DNA of 20,259 nucleotides from CAYFJO01 sp964343305 (GCA_964343305.1 CAYFJO010000183.1:1-20259); one strand, 5' to 3'. Positions 8,342 through 15,453 are shown, counted from the first letter of the stretch. Numbers and translations are program-made. Notes: generated by a model from the sequence alone, not told the origin.

Positions 8342-8671
8342 TTGACGGAAAAACAAGAACTTACTTTCGAGCAATCGCTTGAGGAACTGGAGCAAATCGT
8401 GGCCGATCTCGAGGACGGCCAACTGGGACTCAGTGAGTCGTTGGCGAAATACGAGCAAGGCGTCCAGCGTCTCAAACAATGCTACGAATCGCTGCAAAAG
8501 GCGGAACGCAAGATCGAACTGTTGGCCGGCGTCGATGCTGAAGGCAACCCCGTGACCCAGCCGTTTGACGATGAAGCGACGACACTCGAAGAAAAACAGC
8601 AAACTCGCAGCCGCCGGCGTTCTCGACCGGCTGCTGAGAGCGACGTAGACGAACCGAAGGGCCTGTTTTAA
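8342..8671 (+). CDS. xseB: Exodeoxyribonuclease VII small subunit
   Basis: XseB is the helical accessory subunit that wraps the coiled-coil arm of XseA and is needed for activity. The conserved core ELTFEQSLEELEQIVADLED, then LSESLAKYEQGVQRL and a leucine-rich helix, is typical. I place the start at TTG 8342 (MTEKQELTFEQ, 109 residues): it sits 11 bases after a GAGGG and gives the usual short N-terminus. An in-frame TTG at 8291 would add 17 residues not typical of the family, and TTG 8324 is also possible. The tail from about residue 65 is a charged, arginine-rich extension (QTRSRRRSRPAAESDVDE) beyond the usual family length and is probably disordered. It lies directly after xseA in the same operon. 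Confidence 0.93.
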   Translation: MTEKQELTFEQSLEELEQIVADLEDGQLGLSESLAKYEQGVQRLKQCYESLQKAERKIELLAGVDAEGNPVTQPFDDEATTLEEKQQTRSRRRSRPAAESDVDEPKGLF

Positions 8672-8683
8672 AATAGAGGTGAA

Positions 8684-8721
8684 GAAGGATCTGTCCTTCC
8701 GCCTCACGGGTAGGAGACCCG
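8684..8721. repeat. Two small hairpins in the ispA leader
   Basis: GAAGGA-TCTG-TCCTTC (8684-8699) and CGGGT-AGGAG-ACCCG (8707-8721) are perfect short stems in the gap between xseB and the ATG I favour for ispA. They may be a decayed palindromic repeat or an RNA element affecting ispA translation. No function can be shown. Confidence 0.4.
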
Positions 8722-8747
8722 CCAGCACGCCTACGAACGACAATCGC

Positions 8748-9644
8748 ATGGTTTCGTCAGCCTCGACCCTTTTCTCGCAGTATGCACAGGATGTGCGCAA
8801 GCGCATCGACGCCAGTCTTGCCGCTTATACGGAATATAACGACGACTGCCCGGATCGTTTGCGCGACGCGATTCGCCACAGTCTGTTGGCTCCGGCAAAG
8901 CGGTTGCGGCCCATACTTGTGTTAATGGCCTGTGAGGCATGCGGTTCTGATTCCCAGCAAGCAATCCCCGCGGCATGTGCCGTTGAGATGATACACACTT
9001 ACTCGTTGATCCACGATGATTTGCCCGCGATGGACGACGACGATTTGAGGCGTGGCCGGCCCAGTTGCCACGCGGCATTCGACGAAGCGACCGCGATCCT
9101 GGCCGGCGATGCGTTGCTCGCTCAAGCGTTCGAAGTGTTGGCCAAAAACATCGATCCGGGCCAAGTTGCGGCGCGGTGTTGTGCCGAGCTTGCCACGGCG
9201 GCGGGCGCGACGGCCTTGGTCGGCGGACAGGTCGACGACCTTGCCGGTGAGTTTTCGTCGGGTGGTGTGGAAGAATTACAAAACATTCATCGACGAAAAA
9301 CCGGAGCGTTGTTTCGCGTTTCGCTGCGACTTGGCGGAGTGATCGGCGGTGGTGAACGCGAACAATTGGACGCACTCGACACGTATGGAAAGAATATGGG
9401 GTTGGCGTTCCAAATCGTCGACGACCTGCTCGACTTGAAAGGCGACGAAAACGCGTTGGGAAAACGAACGAACAAAGACACCGGTCGTGGTAAACTGACC
9501 TATCCGTCGCTGATCGGCATCGACGAGAGTGTCCGCCGGGCAGAGAATTTAATCAACGAAGCTTGTCAGGCATTGGCCTGTTTTGGTCCGCGAGCAGAAA
9601 GCTTGGAAGCTCTTGCTCAGTACGTTTTGGAACGGAATCATTAG
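8748..9644 (+). CDS. ispA: Polyprenyl (geranyl/farnesyl) diphosphate synthase
   Basis: It condenses isopentenyl diphosphate with allylic diphosphates to make short-chain prenyl diphosphates, feeding quinone, carotenoid/hopanoid and undecaprenyl synthesis. From ATG 8748 there are 298 residues, the usual IspA length. The first aspartate-rich motif is DDLPAMD (residues 90-96) inside LIHDDLPAMDDDDLRRG. The second is DDLLD (225-229), followed by the GKRTNKDTGRGKLTYP loop. KRLRP at about 51-55 binds diphosphate. The sequence pattern is closest to bacterial farnesyl diphosphate synthases. A GTG at 8679 would add 23 residues encoded by two hairpins, which I doubt. The gene follows xseB and ends four bases before dxs, so the isoprenoid pair is clearly coupled. 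Product chain length cannot be fixed from sequence alone. Confidence 0.92.
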   Translation: MVSSASTLFSQYAQDVRKRIDASLAAYTEYNDDCPDRLRDAIRHSLLAPAKRLRPILVLMACEACGSDSQQAIPAACAVEMIHTYSLIHDDLPAMDDDDLRRGRPSCHAAFDEATAILAGDALLAQAFEVLAKNIDPGQVAARCCAELATAAGATALVGGQVDDLAGEFSSGGVEELQNIHRRKTGALFRVSLRLGGVIGGGEREQLDALDTYGKNMGLAFQIVDDLLDLKGDENALGKRTNKDTGRGKLTYPSLIGIDESVRRAENLINEACQALACFGPRAESLEALAQYVLERNH

Positions 9645-9648
9645 AGCG

Positions 9649-11562
9649 ATGCACGAACTGTTATCAAAACTCGAATCGCCGTTAGACTTGCACGCGATGA
9701 ACGTCCGCCAGCTCGACCAGCTCGGCGAAGAAATGCGTGACGTGTTGTGCAACTTGCTCAGTGAACGCAGTGCCCACTTTGCGTCGAACCTGGGTGTCAT
9801 CGAACTTTGTCTCGCCTTGCACAGCACGTTCGATTTCAGTCGCGACCGCTTGGTCTGGGACACGGGCCATCAGATCTATCCGCACAAGTTGATCACCGGC
9901 CGCTACGACGAATTCAGCACGATTCGGACCAAGGGCGGCTTGATGGGATATCCCAATCCTGACGAGAGCCCGTACGACTTGTTCATGACCGGGCACGCGG
10001 GTTCGAGTGTGTCAACGATGCACGGCTGTCGAGTCGGCGACGAATTGCTCAACCAAGATGACCGCCATGCTGTGGCCGTCATCGGCGACGGAGCGTTTCC
10101 GTCCGGTATCGTCTACGAAGCGATGAACAATATCGGCGGATTGAAGACCAAAATGCTGGTCATCCTGAACGACAACAAAATGTCGATCTGCCCGCGCGTC
10201 GGCGGCCTAGGCAGCTATCTCGATCGACTGCGAACCAATTCGATCTACACCGGTTTCAAAACCGGCATCGTCGAGATCTTGAACAAAGTCCCGCTGCTGG
10301 GCGATCCGGCCGAGCGATTTTTGGCCCAGCTCAAAGAAGCGGTCAAAGCTGGTTTGCACGGCGGTATGATGTTCGAAGATCTCGGCTTCCGCTACCTCGG
10401 TCCCATCGACGGACACAACATCGCAGTACTGCGTAAGTACTTGAAGATGGTGAAGAAACTCGACGGCCCCATTCTGTTGCATGTCGTGACCGAAAAGGGA
10501 CACGGATTCCAGCCTGCCGCATCCGATCCGTCGTATTTCCACACACCACCCATTTTCAAAAATGAAAATGGTCAAGCAGTTCCTGCAAGCAATGGCGGTT
10601 CGAAGCCTGCCTACACGCACTGCGCCCGCGACGCGATTGGCGAAATGATGCGATCCAGCGAGCGCGTGACCGTGATGACCGCGGCCATGTGCCAAGGCAA
10701 CAAATTGGAACCGGTCCGAGAAGAATTCCCCGCTCGATTTTTCGATACGGGCATCTGCGAATCGCATACAGTCGCCTTTGCGGCCGGTCAAGCGAAAGTT
10801 GGCCTGCGTCCGATCGTGGCGATCTACAGCACCTTCCTGCAACGCTCATTCGACCAGATCTTCCAAGAGGTCGCGCTGCAAAACTTGCCGGTCACGTTCA
10901 TGCTCGACCGCGCTGGGCTTTGTGGTCCCGATGGACCAACACATCACGGTCTGTTCGACTTCGGCTATCAGCGGTTGTTCCCGAACATGGTCGTGATGGC
11001 CCCCGGCGACGCGAACGACGTGGGCGCGATGCTGGAGTTCTCGCTCGAACATGACGGTCCCTGCTCGATTCGTTATCCCAAGGCGACCGCACAAAACGTC
11101 GAGCGGGATTTCACCAAAGTGGAACTTGGACGTGCCGAAGTTCTGTCATGGGGACGCGACGGAATCATTCTTTGTTGCGGAACGCAGCTCGACGCGTGCC
11201 AACGCGCCGCGGCAACGTTGCGCGAGGAAGACATCGACGTCGGCGTCGTGAATGCACGTTTTGTCAAACCACTCGACGAAGAGACGATTCTCGGTGCGCT
11301 GCGCGATTGTCCGTTCGTCGTGACGGTCGAAGAGGCGGCCTTGGTGGGTGGATTTGGCAGCGCCGTGTTGGAACTCGCTTCGGAAAAAGGAGTCGACACG
11401 CGGCACCTGCGACGGCTGGGAATTCCCGATCAGTTTATCGAGCATGGCGATCGCGGCGAGTTGCTGGCCGACCTGCGACTCGATGCAGCCGGCATCGCCG
11501 AAACCTGCCGAGAAATGAACCAACTCGTAGGACGCGTCGCCAATCCGTCCGAAACGGTTTGA
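9649..11562 (+). CDS. dxs: 1-deoxy-D-xylulose-5-phosphate synthase
   Basis: Dxs joins pyruvate and glyceraldehyde 3-phosphate with thiamine diphosphate, the first step of the MEP isoprenoid pathway. From ATG 9649 it has 637 residues, normal for the family. Visible motifs are WDTGHQIYPHKLITGR (about 70-85), the thiamine-binding GDGAFPSG...NDN (146-176), FEDLGFRYLGPIDGH (242-256), the catalytic glutamate E371 in DTGICESHTVAFAAG, and DRAGLCGPDGPTHHG (420-434). Several signatures depart from the textbook form: GHAGSSVS in place of GHSSTSIS, ICESHT in place of IAEQHA, and YFHTPP where YHG is usual. It starts four bases after the ispA stop, so translation is probably coupled. An in-frame upstream TTG at 9583 overlaps ispA and is unlikely to be used. 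Confidence 0.93.
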   Translation: MHELLSKLESPLDLHAMNVRQLDQLGEEMRDVLCNLLSERSAHFASNLGVIELCLALHSTFDFSRDRLVWDTGHQIYPHKLITGRYDEFSTIRTKGGLMGYPNPDESPYDLFMTGHAGSSVSTMHGCRVGDELLNQDDRHAVAVIGDGAFPSGIVYEAMNNIGGLKTKMLVILNDNKMSICPRVGGLGSYLDRLRTNSIYTGFKTGIVEILNKVPLLGDPAERFLAQLKEAVKAGLHGGMMFEDLGFRYLGPIDGHNIAVLRKYLKMVKKLDGPILLHVVTEKGHGFQPAASDPSYFHTPPIFKNENGQAVPASNGGSKPAYTHCARDAIGEMMRSSERVTVMTAAMCQGNKLEPVREEFPARFFDTGICESHTVAFAAGQAKVGLRPIVAIYSTFLQRSFDQIFQEVALQNLPVTFMLDRAGLCGPDGPTHHGLFDFGYQRLFPNMVVMAPGDANDVGAMLEFSLEHDGPCSIRYPKATAQNVERDFTKVELGRAEVLSWGRDGIILCCGTQLDACQRAAATLREEDIDVGVVNARFVKPLDEETILGALRDCPFVVTVEEAALVGGFGSAVLELASEKGVDTRHLRRLGIPDQFIEHGDRGELLADLRLDAAGIAETCREMNQLVGRVANPSETV

Positions 11563-11603
11563 AGCCGAACGAGTTTGATCGTTTAACGGCAAGCCGCAAT
11601 CAA

Positions 11604-11655
11604 CTGTAGGACGGAATTTCATTCCGTCCGGACGGATTGGAAATCCGTCCTACAG
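11604..11655. repeat. REP-pair-like tandem hairpin element, CTGTAGG...CCTACAG
   Basis: Two adjacent perfect 9-base stems: GGACGGAAT-TTC-ATTCCGTCC (11609-11629) and GGACGGATT-GGA-AATCCGTCC (11630-11650). They are enclosed by CTGTA (11604-11608) and its exact complement TACAG (11651-11655). The copy at 15346-15397 is the same family in the opposite orientation. It lies in the gap between dxs and nadK and probably separates the isoprenoid operon from nadK. Confidence 0.88.
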
Positions 11656-11718
11656 AAATGCTCGCAAGACAACAAGAAATCGCAAACTAGTAGTCCGAAC
11701 CAAATAGAATCGCATCTT

Positions 11719-12576
11719 ATGAATTGGACTAACTCTCGTCCGAAAATATTTCTGCTCGGATCAGGTGATCGGCGCCCACAGATCATTCCCGAAGCTGAGC
11801 GTCTGCAACCGATCATCGAGCAGCACGCGGACGTCGTACTGACGGATCTCAATTACGCTCAAGATCTAACCAAACATGAAGTGGACTTCGCAGTCGTGCT
11901 GGGCGGCGACGGTTCGATCCTGCGTGCCGCTCAGCAGATGAAAACTCACCAGCTACCGATTCTCGGCGTTAACTTGGGGCAAGTAGGATTTTTGGCTGAT
12001 GTCCAGCCCAGCGAGTTTGACAGCATCTTTCCGGACGTTTGTGCTGGCAACTGCCGGGTTGTCGACCATTTGATGTATCACTGCCAGGTTTTGCGATCTG
12101 GTGAACTGCTGCACGAGCGAATCGGGCTGAACGAAGTCGCCATTCTCGGCGGTCCTCCCTACTCGATTTTGAACATCGATCTTTACGTTGACGCAGATTT
12201 GGCAACGACGTATAGTTGCGACGGCTTGATTGTCAGCACTCCGGTCGGTTCCACCGCACACAACCTTTCGGCAGGCGGTCCGATCCTGCGAAAGAATTTG
12301 CAGGCGTTCGTGATCTCGCCGCTGAGCCCACACACGTTGACCGTTCGGCCCGTCGTGGATACCGCCGAACGAATCTACGAAGTGGTGGTTCGCGAACCAA
12401 GCAATTCAACTTCGGTCGTGCTTGACGGACAAGTGTTATGCGGCCTGACCAATAACGATCGCGTCCGCATTCAACGAGCAGAACCACAATTCAAGATGGT
12501 CGAGATTCAAGGAAGAAACTACTACCACACGCTGCGAGAAAAACTCGGCTGGCGTGGTGATTTAAAACAAACGTGA
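11719..12576 (+). CDS. nadK: NAD kinase
   Basis: NadK phosphorylates NAD(+) to NADP(+) in the cytoplasm. The protein has 285 residues, typical of the family. Seen directly: the GGDG motif at 62-65 with D64 as the expected catalytic/metal-linked aspartate, GVNLGQVGFLADV at 83-95, the NE pair at 138-139, and the diagnostic CDGLIVSTPVGSTAHNLSAG (167-186). The usual tyrosine of GSTAY is histidine here (H181). The C-terminus SVVLDGQ is also conserved. No Shine-Dalgarno precedes the ATG at 11719. A TAGAAT at 11705-11710 could be a -10 box giving a very short leader, but I see no -35. The gene stands between a palindromic repeat and an unrelated exported protein. Confidence 0.95.
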   Translation: MNWTNSRPKIFLLGSGDRRPQIIPEAERLQPIIEQHADVVLTDLNYAQDLTKHEVDFAVVLGGDGSILRAAQQMKTHQLPILGVNLGQVGFLADVQPSEFDSIFPDVCAGNCRVVDHLMYHCQVLRSGELLHERIGLNEVAILGGPPYSILNIDLYVDADLATTYSCDGLIVSTPVGSTAHNLSAGGPILRKNLQAFVISPLSPHTLTVRPVVDTAERIYEVVVREPSNSTSVVLDGQVLCGLTNNDRVRIQRAEPQFKMVEIQGRNYYHTLREKLGWRGDLKQT

Positions 12577-12639
12577 TTACAAACTTCCAAGGTTTTCTTA
12601 AACTTCGGAAGTCTCGTTCTTAATCAACATCATCAATGC

Positions 12640-12644
12640 AAGGA
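12640..12644 (+). promoter_or_regulatory. Shine-Dalgarno AAGGA that favours the start at 12653
   Basis: AAGGA ends eight bases before the ATG at 12653 and overlaps a possible earlier in-frame ATG at 12644, which itself has no upstream site. It argues for the later start. Confidence 0.5.
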
Positions 12645-12652
12645 TGCGAAAG

Positions 12653-13591
12653 ATGAAACGACTCTCTCTTCCAGCGTTCGTTCTGGCAACCGCGGTTTCC
12701 ATTGCACTGGTTCACGGCGACGACAAAAAGAAATCCGCTCGCAGCCAACTGGACGCCGCGACAAGCAAAATTGGCGGCAAAACTTATTCGCTGAAGTACA
12801 AATTCAAAAAAGGTCAAAAGCTGCGCTGGAAGGTCACGCATATCGCGTCCAGCGAGACGACGATCAAGGGCAACACGCAAAAGGCCCAATCAAGCAGTGT
12901 GTCCACGAAAGTTTGGACGGTTGCCGCGGTTTTTACCAATGGCATGATCAAACTCATTCACTCCGTGGATGATGTCGAAATGTGGCAAAAGGTAAGCGAT
13001 CGCAAAGAGCTGAAATACAACAGCAAAACGGACAAGAGTCCACCGCCGATCTACGCAGCCGTGGCCGAGACGATCGGTGTGCCGATGTTTGAATTGACAC
13101 TCAATCCGCAAGGCCAGGTCATCAAGCGTGTCGCCAAGTTCAGGCAAACGGCGAAGTCACAAATCGGGTTGGAGCAGGTCACGTTACCCATGCCGAAAGT
13201 TCCCGTGAAGGTCGGCCAAAGTTGGAATGCACCGAGCGACGTGAAAGTCCGCTTGGAAGATGAACGCGTGAAAACGGTCAAGACACGGCGGCTTTACACG
13301 TTGAAAAGCGTGAAAGACGACGTGGCGACGATCCGTGTCAAGACCGAGGTGCTCACGCCGATTCACGATCCCAAAGTCAAGCTTCACCTGCTCCAGCGAC
13401 TGAATTCGGGAACGGTCAGGTTTGATATCAAAGCCGGACAAATCGTCAGCAAGGAGATGGAGTGGGACGAAACGATCGTCAACTTCAACGGCCCCGCAAG
13501 CCAAATGCGATACCTGGCACGATTCAAGGAAGAGTTCATCACCGGCAACCGCGTTGCAGCGAAACCGGCTGGGCCAGCCGTTGGACCGTAA
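12653..13591 (+). CDS. Exported protein of unknown function
   Basis: The protein has 312 residues from ATG 12653 (315 from ATG 12644). MKRLSLPAFVLATAVSIALV followed by HG-DDKKK is a signal peptide with a probable cut after HG. The mature part is lysine-rich and mostly beta-strand in pattern, for example YSLKYKFKKGQKLRWKVTHI, VWTVAAVFTNGMIKLIHSVD and GQVIKRVAKF. It contains no cysteine in the mature region and no membrane helix. The pattern (a KYKFKKGQKLRWKV-like opening, a VGQSWNAP segment in the middle, a closing GQIVSKEMEWDETI) resembles a class of exported planctomycete proteins of unknown role that I cannot name with confidence. It is flanked by intergenic regions on both sides, so it is probably a single-gene unit. 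Export is well supported; the function is not. Confidence 0.7.
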   Translation: MKRLSLPAFVLATAVSIALVHGDDKKKSARSQLDAATSKIGGKTYSLKYKFKKGQKLRWKVTHIASSETTIKGNTQKAQSSSVSTKVWTVAAVFTNGMIKLIHSVDDVEMWQKVSDRKELKYNSKTDKSPPPIYAAVAETIGVPMFELTLNPQGQVIKRVAKFRQTAKSQIGLEQVTLPMPKVPVKVGQSWNAPSDVKVRLEDERVKTVKTRRLYTLKSVKDDVATIRVKTEVLTPIHDPKVKLHLLQRLNSGTVRFDIKAGQIVSKEMEWDETIVNFNGPASQMRYLARFKEEFITGNRVAAKPAGPAVGP

Positions 13592-13666
13592 GGGTCAAAC
13601 AACTGTTGTTCAGTGGAGCATCCGCGGCAACAAACTGTGATGACGCGTTGTTCTGCACGCGTTTTG

Positions 13667-13724
13667 GTAGTGGGATTCGCCAGTAATCCCTCAGATCGAT
13701 CGGAATTCTGACGAATTCCACTAC
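13667..13724. repeat. REP-pair-like inverted repeat, GTAGTGG...CCACTAC
   Basis: The left arm (13667-13690) begins GTAGTGGGATTCGCCAG and ends AATCCC. The right arm (13702-13724) is its near-complement, ending GAATTCCACTAC. The two arms match over about 20 of 24 positions around an 11-base spacer containing GATCGATC. Each arm also folds on itself (GGATT with AATCC; GGAATTC with GAATTCC). Both ends carry the GTAG/CTAC boundary seen at 5218-5272 and 11604-11655. Confidence 0.82.
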
Positions 13725-13740
13725 GGCGTTTTGGTTGTCG

Positions 13741-13757
13741 GCCTCGTACAGCGAGGC
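13741..13757. repeat. Short hairpin GCCTCG-TACAG-CGAGGC
   Basis: A perfect 6-base stem with a 5-base loop lies 16 bases after the larger inverted repeat. There is no T-run. It may be the remnant of another palindromic repeat. Confidence 0.5.
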
Positions 13758-13973
13758 TGCGCTGCTCAACCATTGGCCCAGTGGTTCAACGAACAAGTGC
13801 CGCAAAGTCTACCCCGTTTGCCACGTTGCATAGGGGAATTCCTTATTTTTGAGGGCGCATCCCATTTAGCTTGCAATGTTTTTTCGAGAACGGTAAACTC
13901 ATTTTCCCATCAATGATTATTGATCTATTATTCTGCGTTCTTCCAAACAAGCGAACTTCTCACGACATTTCAC

Positions 13974-13980
13974 AGAGGGA
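13974..13980 (+). promoter_or_regulatory. Shine-Dalgarno AGAGGGA for the DUF1501 gene
   Basis: A purine-rich AGAGGGA ends seven bases before the ATG at 13988 and supports that start. Confidence 0.55.
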
Positions 13981-13987
13981 CTGAGCT

Positions 13988-15274
13988 ATGTTGACACTTT
14001 TTACCAACCAAACCAGCCGTGATTGTGCGGGCTCGACCCGTCGTGATTTTCTACGCGTTGGAGCTTTGGGTGCCGCGGGCTTCACCTTGCCGAACTTGTT
14101 GCGGGCCAAAGAGTCCGCTCGACACGAAGGATTGGAAGTCAAAAACAAGTCTGTCATCTGGCTCTGGCTGTCCGGCGGTGCGACGCATGTCGAAACGTTC
14201 GATCCCAAAATGACCGCTCCGGTTGAGTATCGCAGCATCACGGGCGAAGCGCCGACACCGATGCCGGGCGTCACGATCGGCGGGACATTTCCCAAGATCG
14301 CATCGGTCGGCGACAAGATGGCCTTCGTTCGCTCGTTCGCTCACGGCAGCAGCAGCCACGGCACGGGGACACAATTGGTGATGACCGGCCACAACGATCG
14401 CACGAACATGCGGCCGGCGACCGGTTCGATCGTCGCCAGAGTCAATGGCTCAACCAACAACGCCACGGGCATGCCGACCTACATCCGCATGGGACGCATT
14501 CGAGGCGACGGTCCCGGTTGGCTCGGCACCCGATACAGCCCGTTCGATCCCAACGGCCAGGCCCGCAAGAACATGGACATCACCGTCGCTGCCGATCGAT
14601 TCACTGGCCGTCGCAATCTGCTTAACAGCCTCGACCGCATCAACCGCGAAGTCGACCGTAGCGGCATGATGAAAGGCCTCGACGGCTTCGAGCAACAAGC
14701 GTTCGAGTTGGTGCTGGGCGGTTCGCAAGACTCATTCGACATCAACAAAGAGGACGCCAAGACGCGAAAAATGTATGGCAAGGGTTTGGGCGAGAGTTTG
14801 CTCAAAGCACGCCGGCTGGTCGAAGCGGGCTGCGGTTTCATCACGCTGAACTACGGCGGTTGGGACATGCACGGCGGCATCGTCAGAGGATTGAAGAGCC
14901 GCGCCCAGCAAATGGACCAAGGCGTGTCGGGCTTGATCACCGACTTGGCACAACGCGGCATGCTGGACGACACGCTGGTCGTGATCACTGGTGAGTTTGG
15001 CCGCACACCGCGCATCAACAAGAGGGCCGGCCGCGACCACTGGGGCCGATTGTGCACGCTGGCCTTGGCAGGCGGCGGACTAAACATGGGACAAGTCGTC
15101 GGCGAATCGTCGCCAAAGGTCGAAGTCCCCAAATCGAAGACTATCACACCGCGAGATTTGATGGCCACGATGCTGCACATGTACGGCATCGACTATCGGG
15201 TCCAAGTGCTGAACAATCAGGGCCGTCCGACCTACCTGGTCGAAGATGGAAAGCCAATTCCTGAATTGGTGTGA
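13988..15274 (+). CDS. DUF1501 protein, Tat-exported (first copy)
   Basis: The protein has 428 residues. TRRDFLRVGALGAAGFTL (17-34) is a twin-arginine signal, so it is likely exported folded. The DUF1501 fold belongs to the alkaline phosphatase/sulfatase-like superfamily. Its hallmarks are present: WLSGGATHVETFDPK (60-74), RSFAHGSSSHGTGTQ near 115-129, GEFGRTP at 335-341 and GRDHW at 348-352, which hold the likely metal ligands. The biochemical activity of DUF1501 is not established to my knowledge. In planctomycetes these genes often sit beside DUF1549/DUF1553 cytochrome-like genes, but none is present. The gene has its own Shine-Dalgarno and a strong terminator just after its stop, so it is probably monocistronic. 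The second copy at 17541-18956 is only distantly similar. Confidence 0.92.
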   Translation: MLTLFTNQTSRDCAGSTRRDFLRVGALGAAGFTLPNLLRAKESARHEGLEVKNKSVIWLWLSGGATHVETFDPKMTAPVEYRSITGEAPTPMPGVTIGGTFPKIASVGDKMAFVRSFAHGSSSHGTGTQLVMTGHNDRTNMRPATGSIVARVNGSTNNATGMPTYIRMGRIRGDGPGWLGTRYSPFDPNGQARKNMDITVAADRFTGRRNLLNSLDRINREVDRSGMMKGLDGFEQQAFELVLGGSQDSFDINKEDAKTRKMYGKGLGESLLKARRLVEAGCGFITLNYGGWDMHGGIVRGLKSRAQQMDQGVSGLITDLAQRGMLDDTLVVITGEFGRTPRINKRAGRDHWGRLCTLALAGGGLNMGQVVGESSPKVEVPKSKTITPRDLMATMLHMYGIDYRVQVLNNQGRPTYLVEDGKPIPELV

Positions 15275-15294
15275 ACTCCCGAACTTCTCAATCA

Positions 15295-15337
15295 GAAAAC
15301 GGCAGGTCAATTTCACTCGACCTGTCGTTTTCTTTTG
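15295..15337 (+). terminator. Intrinsic terminator after the first DUF1501 gene
   Basis: GAAAACGGCAGGTC (15295-15308) pairs with GACCTGTCGTTTTC (15319-15332) over 14 positions with one G-T pair and a 10-base loop, followed by TTTTG. It starts 20 bases after the DUF1501 stop codon. It is the clearest intrinsic terminator in the window. Confidence 0.85.
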
Positions 15338-15345
15338 CGCCTTTT

Positions 15346-15397
15346 CTGTAGGGCGGATTGCCAATCCGTCCGGACGGAATAGCATTCCGTCCCACAA
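15346..15397. repeat. REP-pair-like tandem hairpin element, second copy
   Basis: CTGTA (15346-15350), then GGGCGGATT-GCC-AATCCGTCC (15351-15371), then GGACGGAAT-AGC-ATTCCGTCC (15372-15392), then CACAA. It matches the reverse complement of the element at 11604-11655 almost base for base; the right end is degraded from TACAG to CACAA. It lies between the terminator of the DUF1501 gene and the promoter of the first dehydrogenase. Confidence 0.87.
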
Positions 15398-15411
15398 TCA
15401 AAAAAGAAAGC

Positions 15412-15425
15412 GGTGACGAGTCACC
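15412..15425. promoter_or_regulatory. Perfect palindrome GGTGAC-GA-GTCACC, possible operator
   Basis: A 14-base dyad with 6-base half-sites lies 16 bases upstream of a perfect TATAAT and overlaps where the -35 element would be. The position suits a repressor or activator site, but no regulator is identified and it could be part of the neighbouring repeat region. Confidence 0.35.
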
Positions 15426-15441
15426 ACACACCAAAGATCGG

Positions 15442-15447
15442 TATAAT
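15442..15447 (+). promoter_or_regulatory. -10 box TATAAT, predicted leaderless promoter
   Basis: A perfect TATAAT is followed by six bases and then the ATG at 15454, so transcription would begin at or next to the A of the start codon. There is no Shine-Dalgarno, which fits a leaderless mRNA. No good -35 hexamer is seen at 16-18 bases upstream; the sequence there is the dyad at 15412-15425. Confidence 0.55.
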
Positions 15448-15453
15448 TCCAGC

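Larger units (their letters stand above)
13592..13987. other. 396-base intergenic region with palindromic repeats
   Basis: I see no convincing gene; the short open frames lack start signals and family likeness. The stretch holds one long tandem-hairpin repeat (13667-13724) and a smaller hairpin (13741-13757). The last 140 bases are A/T-rich and probably contain the promoter of the DUF1501 gene. A TATTAT at 13926-13931 is a possible -10 box without a clear -35. Confidence 0.6.

Noticed and set aside
8731..9375. Minus-strand open frame of 214 codons opposite ispA
   Set aside because: Arginine- and proline-rich shadow translation of a conserved gene.
9583..9648. 22-codon N-terminal extension of dxs from a TTG
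   Set aside because: It overlaps the end of ispA, has no ribosome-binding site and is not typical of Dxs; the ATG at 9649 fits the family.
10207..10842. Minus-strand open frame of 211 codons opposite dxs
   Set aside because: Antisense shadow of conserved dxs sequence; no domain recognised.
11705..11710. TAGAAT eight bases before the nadK start as a leaderless promoter
   Set aside because: No -35 and a slightly long spacing; it could be chance.
12587..12613. ACTTCC...GGAAGT stem after nadK as a terminator
   Set aside because: Only six paired bases around a long loop and no T-run.
15358..15453. 32-codon N-terminal extension of the first dehydrogenase
   Set aside because: It would translate half of a palindromic repeat and run through the TATAAT box.
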